Program-made: the position numbers and the translations under genes
DNA from: Verrucomicrobiaceae bacterium
GTDB lineage: Bacteria; Verrucomicrobiota; Verrucomicrobiae; Verrucomicrobiales; Akkermansiaceae
Reading direction: 5' to 3'
NCBI GenBank assembly: GCA_947372405.1
Contig: CANBTO010000325.1
Span: 1 to 6,116 of the forward strand
Length of the DNA: 6,116 nt
The notes under the pieces: generated by a model
Told to the model about the DNA's origin: nothing
Databases searched by the model: none
The model's input: the letters and a program-made list of their open reading frames with translations, nothing else
Shown: positions 1 to 5,994 of the stretch, piece after piece
Layout: every line of letters starts with the position of its first letter
Position numbering within the stretch: the first letter of the stretch is position 1

Positions 1-339
1 GAACTTCCGGCTTATAATCGGTGCCGAACGAAACACCATCTCCGCACATGTCCTTGATATTTTGCCTGCACCAATTCGCGAACGGATGGTTCAAGCTGCA
101 CGGATACGACCCGATTTTCATGCTCGGCAAAGCCACTGGCCAGGAAGCCCCCGCATCAACGAACTCGATCTGGCCCCAACGCGCTTCGGGAAACCGCCTA
201 TGATGCCCGCGAATCGAAAGCCAATCCCTCCGAAGACACCCTTACGAAAAAATCCAAAACAATTCCAAGATTCTTTGATCTTCGGTGTCACTCTAGTGAT
301 CAATCTGTGTAAATGCCATCCAGATCAAATGCCACTACA
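1..339. other. Left flank, no assignable gene; possibly decayed coding sequence
   Basis: I see no gene I can call here. The stretch is visibly less GC-rich than mfd. Two reading frames are open to the left edge. One on the minus strand is free of stops from 241 to 1 and could start at ATG 121 or GTG 136. It would read MKIGSYPCSLNHPFANW and onward, with several Cys and Trp residues. One on the plus strand is open from 2 to 343, and its middle (INELDLA near 150-172) uses codons like those of the neighbouring genes. From about 200 onward it uses codons that are rare in the neighbours (TTA, CTA, CGA). No frame matches a family I recognise. The stretch may hold the end of a gene that lies outside the window, or a decayed one. 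No convincing promoter for the next gene stands out: TTGATC near 275 is a weak candidate -35 with no good -10. Confidence 0.3.
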
Positions 340-1485
340 ATGAAAAACCACACCGTCATTCCGTCCGTCCTTGCAACACTCATCGGCCTCTCATTGCCCG
401 TCCTCGGGATGTACATGCGGGTCGAAACCCAGGACATCCCGATCAAGCGGCTCATCGAAAACCTGACCGAAAAAGCCAAGGCCGCCCCGACCGATGCCGG
501 GATTCTTCATCAACTTGCCCGCGCCCACGCCATCGCCTATTCCAACAGACTTGGTGATGCGGATCCCGTGAAAGTGCCAAACGCCAAGCCAGACCAACTC
601 TGGTTTGGTTACCAACCGTCCCACGTTCCTTACAGCCAGGTCGCCCAAACCCAGGACCCGCAGAAACTTGCTGACGCCAAGGTCCACCTCGCAAGCGCGA
701 TCGAAACCTATAAGAAGGTCCTCGCCGCAAAACCGGACGATTCCACCATCATGCTCGGCCTCTCCTGGTGCCAGGACCAGGCCGGTGAAAAAGAAGCCGC
801 AATCGCCGGATACCGGAAGGTCGCCTCTGCGGCATGGGAAAAGGAAAGCAAGAGGGACAGCGGCTTTGGCAACTTCCTCTATGTGGAAACCGCCGATTAT
901 CTGGTCCCGTTGCTTGACGCCACCAACGACGCCACCGAAATCGCGGAACTGAAACAAAGGAAAGATAAACTCCTCGCGCTGCCACGGGCAATCACTCCGA
1001 TCACGGTCAGCCTCAACAAGAACGCCACCGGGCTAGACGCACTCATCGATCAGGGCGCACGCGTCCGCTTCGATCTGGATGGAACAGGCCGCCAACAGGA
1101 ATGGCAGTGGATCACCCGTGACGCCGCATGGCTGGTTTTTGATCCAAGACAAACCGGCAAAATCACCTCCTCCATCCAGATGTTCGGAAACCGCTCCTTC
1201 CTGCTGTTCTGCGGGGACGGTTATGAGGCGCTTTCCCTGTTAGATGATGATGGCGATGGCTCCATCACGGGCCCGGAACTCAGCGGACTCGCGCTCTGGA
1301 GGGATCTCAATTCAAACGGCGTCTCGGATCCCGGCGAGGTAAAGCCCGTTTCGGAATACGGCATCACCTCGTTCTCCACAAGCCGCCGCACACACCCGTC
1401 CGGAATTCTCTTCTCGGCGGAAGGTGTCACCTTCGAGGACGGCAGCACCCGGCCCACCTATGATGTGATCCTGAAATCGAAATAG
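340..1485 (+). CDS. Exported TPR-like protein with C-terminal EF-hand-type Ca-binding module
   Basis: No named family is recognised. The product is 381 residues from ATG 340. An in-frame ATG at 313 would add nine polar residues (MPSRSNATT). I prefer 340 because MKNHTVIPSVLATLIGLSLPVLG then forms a normal signal peptide or membrane anchor (K2, hydrophobic about 6-24). No clear cleavage site or lipobox is visible, and neither start has a good ribosome binding site. Residues about 40-170 are helical and TPR-like, best seen at 112-166 (AIETYKKVLAAKPDD followed by a second helix pair). The C-terminal part, about 240-350, holds FDLDGTG, AWLVFDPRQTGKI, MFG and DGYEALSLL. Two 12-residue loops follow: D302-E313 (DDDGDGSITGPE), with canonical Asp at 1, 3 and 5, Gly at 6 and Glu at 12; and D322-E333 (DLNSNGVSDPGE). 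This order resembles calcium-binding segments of large bacterial surface proteins. I infer an extracytoplasmic Ca-binding protein of unknown partner. Its stop overlaps the mfd start. Confidence 0.85.
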   Translation: MKNHTVIPSVLATLIGLSLPVLGMYMRVETQDIPIKRLIENLTEKAKAAPTDAGILHQLARAHAIAYSNRLGDADPVKVPNAKPDQLWFGYQPSHVPYSQVAQTQDPQKLADAKVHLASAIETYKKVLAAKPDDSTIMLGLSWCQDQAGEKEAAIAGYRKVASAAWEKESKRDSGFGNFLYVETADYLVPLLDATNDATEIAELKQRKDKLLALPRAITPITVSLNKNATGLDALIDQGARVRFDLDGTGRQQEWQWITRDAAWLVFDPRQTGKITSSIQMFGNRSFLLFCGDGYEALSLLDDDGDGSITGPELSGLALWRDLNSNGVSDPGEVKPVSEYGITSFSTSRRTHPSGILFSAEGVTFEDGSTRPTYDVILKSK

Positions 1486-4400
1486 TGCCGGATCCGGCAT
1501 TCCCCGTTGCGGCCCCGCCCGATTCCCCCTATCCCTCCCGCGTGTCCCGCACGGACGATTCCGCGCACGGCTGGCTCCGCCGCGCCGTGACGCATCCGGA
1601 TTTCACATCACGCCTAGCCAGATTGGTTGGTGGCGGGGGCGAACTTGTGCTTGATCACGCCGCCGAGGCGTCACATGCGTTTCTGGCAGCGCTTGTTTGT
1701 GAAGCCGCAAGGGATCGAAAAAAGCCACGTATCTGGCTGGTCTGCGACATCCCCCGCCACCGGGAACGTCTCGCCGCCGAGATGGAACTGTGGGGTATCA
1801 ATGCGCTGGTTCTGCCCGATCCACCCACCGAAACCGGCAATGGCACCATCGCCGATCCCGAGTCCGCCGCAGAGTGGTTCTCGGTCCTGGAAATCCTCGC
1901 CCGCTCGGAAAACTGCGCCGTGCTTTGTGGCAGTGACGCGTTTTTGGCAAACGCCCCCTCGCCCACCGCCCTGCGATCCTCACGCAGCATGCTGAAACCC
2001 GGCACCGCCCTCGATCCTGAGCAACTCGCAAAATCCCTCGCCGACCATGGCTACGAACGCGTGCCCACCGTGTCCGCCCGCGGTCAGTTCGCCGTTCGCG
2101 GCGGCATCATCGATCTCTTCGCCTGGCAGGCCGCCAAGCCGCTGCGGCTGGAGTTTTTCGACACCGACCTCGAATCGATCCGCGAGTTCGACCTCGATTC
2201 GCAAGCCTCGACCATCAAATTGTTAGAAGCTGAGTTGCTGCTCGCCGAACCCGCGATCGAAGCAACCATCGCCGAATACAAGCGCCCCAATGACCTGATC
2301 GTTTCCATCGCTGCGGAAATCGCACTACCCGACGTGCGAATTCTCGAAGACGCGGCTGAATTCAACAGCGAGGAGGATTTCACACTCGCCAGCTACGGCA
2401 GCCCGCTCGGAACCTTCGAAGCGGGCGACTTTGTATTGGAGGAACTGCGCCGCGAACATTTTTTCCGCCAGCTCAACGATTGGAAACGCGATGGCTGGGA
2501 TATCGCGATGGTGTTTTCCAACAAAGGCGAACAGGAGCGTTTTTCCGAACTCACGGGCAAGGATCTCGAACGCGATCTGGGCCTGACCCCCGTCCGCGGC
2601 GAGTTGATGGCCGGCTTCACGCTGCCGGTCATCAAACTGGCCGTTCTCTCATCCTCCGAACTCTTCGGCCGCTACCGCACGCCCGGCACCACGCGCCGCT
2701 CCACCCTGGACAAGGCCCGCGCCGCACGCGCACGCGCGACCGTCGATGAGATGGAGGAAGGCGACCTGGTCGTGCACTACGAATACGGCTTCTCGAAATT
2801 CCGCGGTATCCAACAAGGCGACGACGGCGAAGAACTTGTGCTCGAATACAAGGACGGCGCGTTGTTAGGCGTTCCGCTCGAACAGGCACACCTCGTCGGC
2901 AAATACGTCGGCATGGGCGGCAAGACACCCGATCTCAACAAACTCGGCGGCACCGCATGGAAAAACGCACGCAAGGCCGCCGAAAAATCCATCCTCGACT
3001 ACGCCGCGCAACTGCTCCGCGTGCAGGCCGAACGCCAGCACGAACCCGGCTTTGCACACCCGCCGGACACCAAATGGATGTGGGAGTTCGAGCGTTCGTT
3101 CCACTATACCGAAACCGCCGACCAGCGCCGCGCCATCGAGGACACCAAACTCGACCTCGAAAAGCCGCGCCCAATGGACCGACTGATCTGCGGTGATGTC
3201 GGCTTCGGCAAAACCGAAGTCGCCATCCGCGCCGCGTTCAAGGCCATCACTTCCGGCAAACAGGTCGCCATCCTCGTGCCCACAACGGTCCTGGCAGAAC
3301 AACACTGGCGCACCTTCCGCGAACGGATGTCTGACTACCCGATCCGCATCGACCTGCTCAACCGCTTCCGCACGCCATCGGAAATCCGCGAAAGCATCGC
3401 AGGCATCGCCGATGGCTCGGTGGACCTCGTGATCGGCACCCACCGCCTGATCTCCGGCGACGTGAGTTTCAAGAACCTCGGGCTGGTGGTCGTGGACGAG
3501 GAACAGCGCTTCGGCGTGGCTCATAAGGAGAAGTTCAAACAACTTTTCCGCCAGGTGGATGTCCTGACGGTTTCCGCCACGCCGATCCCCCGCACGCTCT
3601 ACATGGCCCTGATGGGCGCGCGCGACATGTCCACCATCGAGACCCCGCCGCCTAACAGAGTCCCGGTTTCCACCAGCGTCTGCGCTTACGACGAACGTGT
3701 CATCCGCGACGCGATCCGCCGCGAGATGAAACGCGGCGGCCAGGTGTTCTTCCTCCACAACCGCGTCAAAACCATCGAGCAGATGGCCTCGCGCCTGCGC
3801 GAACTCGTCCCCGAGGCCCGCATCGTCACCGGTCACGGCCAAATGGACAAGGACGACCTCGAATTGGTGATGCACACCTTTGTCAAAGGCGAGGCCGACG
3901 TGTTGTTGGCCACCACCATCATCGAGACCGGCATCGACATCCCGAACGCCAACACCATCCTCATCGACCGCGCCGACCGCTTCGGTCTCGCCGATCTCTA
4001 TCAACTCCGTGGCCGCGTCGGCCGCGCCGGGGAGAAAGCCTATGCCATCCTGCTGCTGCCACGCGACATGATGACCGCCGGCGATGCGCGCAAACGCATC
4101 CACGCCATCAAACAATACACCGCCCTCGGCTCCGGCTTCAAGATCGCCATGCGCGACCTCGAAATCCGCGGCTCGGGAAATTTGTTAGGTACCAGGCAGT
4201 CAGGCCACATCGCACAGATCGGCTTTGAACTCTACTGCCAGCTCCTCCGCCAGTCCGTGGACCGCCTCAAAGGCCGCAAAGACGCGCCACGCGGTGAAGC
4301 CACCTTCAAGGCGGACTTCATCGCAACAACCGAGTCCGCTTTCTTGAAACTATCAGCCATCAACCAACAGCCATCAACCATCCCGGCATTCCTGCCCTCC

Positions 4401-4730
4401 TCCTGGCTCACCGAAACCCAGCTCCGCATCACCGCCTACCGCGAACTTTCCGAAGCCGGCACACCCAAAGCCGTCGATGCGCTCGAACAATCGTGGCGCG
4501 ACCGCTTCGGCCGCATCCCGGAAGGCACGGCGAACCTGCTGCAGATCGCCCGCATCAAGACGCTCGCCGCCGCCGAGAACATCGCTTCCGTCGAGATCCA
4601 GGTCCAGCGCCTCATGCTCCACCGCAACGGCGACTATATCCTGCTCGAAGGTCGGAGGTTCCCCCGCCTCAAGTCCGACTCGCCCCAAGGTAAACTCGCT
4701 GAAGCGATCGATATGCTGAGTGCGTTCTGA
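1485..4730 (+). CDS. mfd: Transcription-repair coupling factor Mfd
   Basis: Cytoplasmic ATP-dependent DNA translocase that displaces RNA polymerase stalled at lesions and recruits UvrA, coupling transcription to nucleotide excision repair. The product is 1081 residues, slightly shorter than E. coli Mfd (1148). The UvrB-like N-terminus contains RGGIIDLF (205-212). R205, R221 and F225 have the same spacing as the E. coli UvrA-contact residues R165, R181 and F185. The RNA polymerase-interacting region starts near G426 (GDLVVHYEYGFSKF). The RecG-like motor shows PMDRLICGDVGFGKTE with Walker A Lys576, DEEQRFG (671-677), SATPIPR (697-703), TTIIETGIDIPNA and QLRGRVGRAG (840-849). Domain 7 starts about 975 (LTETQLRITAYREL) and runs to the end. 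The GTG start at 1485 is chosen because it overlaps the previous stop as TAGTG, suggesting translational coupling, though no strong ribosome binding site is seen. Oddities: a duplicated CAGCCATCAACCA word in the linker before domain 7, and a second copy of the last 56 codons downstream. Confidence 0.97.
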   Translation: MPDPAFPVAAPPDSPYPSRVSRTDDSAHGWLRRAVTHPDFTSRLARLVGGGGELVLDHAAEASHAFLAALVCEAARDRKKPRIWLVCDIPRHRERLAAEMELWGINALVLPDPPTETGNGTIADPESAAEWFSVLEILARSENCAVLCGSDAFLANAPSPTALRSSRSMLKPGTALDPEQLAKSLADHGYERVPTVSARGQFAVRGGIIDLFAWQAAKPLRLEFFDTDLESIREFDLDSQASTIKLLEAELLLAEPAIEATIAEYKRPNDLIVSIAAEIALPDVRILEDAAEFNSEEDFTLASYGSPLGTFEAGDFVLEELRREHFFRQLNDWKRDGWDIAMVFSNKGEQERFSELTGKDLERDLGLTPVRGELMAGFTLPVIKLAVLSSSELFGRYRTPGTTRRSTLDKARAARARATVDEMEEGDLVVHYEYGFSKFRGIQQGDDGEELVLEYKDGALLGVPLEQAHLVGKYVGMGGKTPDLNKLGGTAWKNARKAAEKSILDYAAQLLRVQAERQHEPGFAHPPDTKWMWEFERSFHYTETADQRRAIEDTKLDLEKPRPMDRLICGDVGFGKTEVAIRAAFKAITSGKQVAILVPTTVLAEQHWRTFRERMSDYPIRIDLLNRFRTPSEIRESIAGIADGSVDLVIGTHRLISGDVSFKNLGLVVVDEEQRFGVAHKEKFKQLFRQVDVLTVSATPIPRTLYMALMGARDMSTIETPPPNRVPVSTSVCAYDERVIRDAIRREMKRGGQVFFLHNRVKTIEQMASRLRELVPEARIVTGHGQMDKDDLELVMHTFVKGEADVLLATTIIETGIDIPNANTILIDRADRFGLADLYQLRGRVGRAGEKAYAILLLPRDMMTAGDARKRIHAIKQYTALGSGFKIAMRDLEIRGSGNLLGTRQSGHIAQIGFELYCQLLRQSVDRLKGRKDAPRGEATFKADFIATTESAFLKLSAINQQPSTIPAFLPSSWLTETQLRITAYRELSEAGTPKAVDALEQSWRDRFGRIPEGTANLLQIARIKTLAAAENIASVEIQVQRLMLHRNGDYILLEGRRFPRLKSDSPQGKLAEAIDMLSAF
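4354..4380 (+). repeat. Tandem 13-base repeat inside the mfd linker
   Basis: CAGCCATCAACCA occurs at 4354-4366 and again, after a single A, at 4368-4380. Translated in the mfd frame it gives SAINQQPSTI (residues 957-966), in the poorly conserved linker between the motor and domain 7. The frame is kept. It looks like a short repeat expansion or the remnant of a dispersed repeat that entered a tolerant linker. Confidence 0.7.
4563..4730 (+). repeat. Direct repeat copy 1 (3' end of mfd)
   Basis: These 168 bases are the last 56 codons of mfd, stop included. They match 5518-5685 in the same orientation with 19 mismatches and no gaps (about 89% identity by hand count). The offset between the copies is 955 bases. 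The longest identical run is 38 bases, 4653-4690 against 5608-5645. It covers the codons for RRFPRLKSDSPQ and the first two bases of the following Gly codon. Confidence 0.95.
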
Positions 4731-4783
4731 AACCCACGCATCATCTCCTTTCAGTTCCAACATGCCTGCTGCTTTTCTTACAA
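4731..4783. other. Short gap between convergent genes
   Basis: These 53 bases separate the mfd stop from the stop of the convergent zinc-ribbon gene. I find no stable GC-rich hairpin followed by a T-run on either strand, so no intrinsic terminator is called. The two transcripts may overlap or end by another mechanism. Confidence 0.5.
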
Positions 4784-5311
4784 CTATGGATGGAGTCTGA
4801 TCTGTGTCACCTCGAAGTGATATTGACCAGGGCATGTGACGACGATTTTCACAAAGTCATCTGACGATTGAACGATCTGCCCGTGGCTACCCCAGTCCAT
4901 GATTACGCTGGAGTAGCCAAAATTGGCGGCGATCAGGTTTTTTGAATCCAGTGGCTCAAGCAACCTGTCCTGCCAGTTCACTTCGTCTTTTGCCTCAGCA
5001 GGATAGGGAAACCCCATGATTTCCCGGATGGTCGTTGTGATTTGCCCCCGTGTATAGCTCGCATTTCCCGTTGGCGCACCGCCCGCCCCACGCAAGCGCG
5101 TTGTTTCTCCCCGAGCTCGATTGACCTGACGATTGGACTCGAAAATCAAAAATCCGACAACCGGAACCACGATCGCGAGAAAGATGAAAACCGCCTTCCA
5201 TTGGTTCCGGTAGCAAACATCGCAAATGAATCCCACATGATTTCTTCCGTAGGGACTCGCATAATCCAACAGGATTCGCGCTCCACAGCTCCTGCACTTC
5301 ACCGTGCTCAT
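4784..5311 (-). CDS. Small zinc-ribbon membrane protein, function unknown
   Basis: Not assigned to a known family. From ATG at 5311 the product is 175 residues. It begins MSTVKCRSCGARI, giving CxxC at C6/C9 and a second CxxC at C30/C33, a four-Cys zinc-ribbon arrangement. One hydrophobic segment follows at about 40-57 (AVFIFLAIVVPVVGFLIF), then a polar domain of about 115 residues ending in RLHP. By the positive-inside rule (R35, K39 before the segment) the ribbon is probably cytoplasmic and the C-terminal domain outside. The frame stays open upstream to a GTG at 5488, adding 59 residues including a Pro/Lys-rich stretch (YLPKNPDLPKKPNPI), with other ATGs between, including 5386. I prefer 5311 because zinc ribbons of this type usually begin the protein, but no ribosome binding site decides it. 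The gene is less GC-rich than mfd and lies between the two copies of the mfd 3' end, suggesting it arrived with that duplication. Confidence 0.7.
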   Translation of the reverse strand: MSTVKCRSCGARILLDYASPYGRNHVGFICDVCYRNQWKAVFIFLAIVVPVVGFLIFESNRQVNRARGETTRLRGAGGAPTGNASYTRGQITTTIREIMGFPYPAEAKDEVNWQDRLLEPLDSKNLIAANFGYSSVIMDWGSHGQIVQSSDDFVKIVVTCPGQYHFEVTQIRLHP

Positions 5312-5492
5312 GGTTTGCAATGCGGCCGGATTCCCGCGAATGGGGTTCGGTTTTTTCGGCAGGTCGGGGTTTTTCGGTAGATACATAATCGCAGCGATGG
5401 TTTCCCACGCCTCAGCGGCACCCATGGAGGTCATCACCTTGATGAAAAGTGTCGATTGGTCGATCGGAATCTCGTGGTACCATTCCACTTCC

Positions 5493-5506
5493 TTCCCGAG
5501 CCTGTG
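5493..5506 (+). repeat. 14-base direct repeat, left copy
   Basis: TTCCCGAGCCTGTG here is repeated exactly at 5692-5705. The two copies bracket the second mfd 3' end, lying 11 bases before its start and 6 bases after its stop. It could be the footprint of an insertion or the edge of a 199-base duplicated unit. Confidence 0.75.
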
Positions 5507-5517
5507 GCAGCCATACC

Positions 5518-5685
5518 TTCGCCACCGCCGAGAAAATCACCTCCGTCGAGATCCAGGGCCAGCGCCTGATGCTCCACCGCAACGGCGACCATATCCTGCT
5601 CGAAGGCCGGAGGTTCCCCCGCCTCAAGTCCGACTCGCCCCAAGGCAAACTCTCGGAAGTCATCGAAATGCTGCGCACATTCTGA
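5518..5685 (+). pseudogene. Detached copy of the mfd 3' end (domain 7 fragment)
   Basis: This fragment encodes 55 residues matching Mfd 1027-1081, ending in EVIEMLRTF plus stop where mfd ends EAIDMLSAF. The DNA has 19 differences in 168 with no indels. At the protein level 11 of 55 residues differ; 14 codons changed in all. Several codons changed at two positions at once (GCT to TCG, GCG to GTC, AGT to CGC, GCG to ACA) yet the frame and GC-rich codon use survive. That fits a diverged mfd allele better than a freshly copied and decaying one. The frame is open upstream to a GTG at 5449 (78 codons), but that extension has no mfd similarity or recognisable start, so I do not think it is an expressed protein. 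It lacks all catalytic domains. Confidence 0.9.
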
Positions 5686-5691
5686 AGCCTG

Positions 5692-5705
5692 TTCCCGAGC
5701 CTGTG
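5692..5705 (+). repeat. 14-base direct repeat, right copy
   Basis: Exact second copy of TTCCCGAGCCTGTG (first at 5493-5506), 199 bases downstream of it. Beyond the 14 bases the sequences diverge (GCAGCC after the left copy, TAGCCC after the right). Confidence 0.75.
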
Positions 5706-5782
5706 TAGCCCCACTCAGCAGGACCCTTCGATTCCAAATCCAGCTCATGAAGCAAACCTCAATCCAACCGCTTCTCAGCGAT

Positions 5783-5808
5783 ATTCAACCCTGTATCCGA
5801 AGTTGAAT
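5783..5808. repeat. Inverted repeat ATTCAAC/GTTGAAT
   Basis: ATTCAAC at 5783-5789 pairs perfectly with GTTGAAT at 5802-5808 across a 12-base loop. The stem is AT-rich and only 7 bp, about 190 bases beyond the gltA stop. It could be a weak transcript-end hairpin or chance. Confidence 0.35.
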
Positions 5809-5994
5809 GATTTCGGGTTTGACCAAGGAATCCAGGGATTTTCTCGTTTCCTGGAAAACCTGCTCAAGATCGCTGATGCGGGAAAACAGCGGTCCTGCAT
5901 TCCAAGTCGCGGATAGTGGCGGCGCTTGGCGCAACAGATGGCATGAAGAGCCGACTGATCGCGCAACCCGCAGAGTGGTTTCAGGGAAACTTGC

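Larger units (their letters stand above)
5686..5994. other. 309-base stretch without a recognisable gene
   Basis: The stretch lies between the mfd-tail fragment and the convergent gltA end. The short open frames on both strands (for example 5807-6016 plus and 5775-5966 minus) have no start context, no recognisable domain and unusual residue composition. Besides the 14-base repeat at its left end, it holds a 7-base inverted repeat at 5783-5808 and a 6-base one (TCCAGG/CCTGGA) at 5831-5855. No T-run follows either, so no terminator is firmly called for gltA. Confidence 0.5.

Noticed and set aside
2..343. Upstream plus-strand frame ending in an ATGA overlap with the start at 340
   Set aside because: The overlap looks like operon coupling, but the last 40 or so codons of this frame are rich in rare codons (TTA, CTA, CGA) and unlike protein. 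It is probably coincidence.
391..957. 188-codon open frame on the minus strand opposite the TPR/EF-hand gene
   Set aside because: It is antisense to a gene with clear domains. The sequence is Gly- and Phe-rich with no recognisable fold, so it is a shadow frame.
2865..4115. 416-codon open frame on the minus strand opposite mfd
   Set aside because: It lies entirely antisense to the conserved Mfd motor region. Its composition (rich in Asp, Gly, Ala, His and Val) is what the complement of GC-rich third-position codons produces, and no motif is visible.
5449..5685. 78-codon frame ending in the mfd-tail copy as an expressed small protein
   Set aside because: The first 23 codons have no similarity to Mfd, begin at a GTG without a ribosome binding site, and read through the repeat junction. 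The similarity begins only at 5518, so a gene fragment is the better description.
5831..5855. TCCAGG/CCTGGA inverted repeat as a gltA terminator
   Set aside because: A 6-bp stem with a 13-base loop and no T-run on the gltA-coding side is too weak to call.
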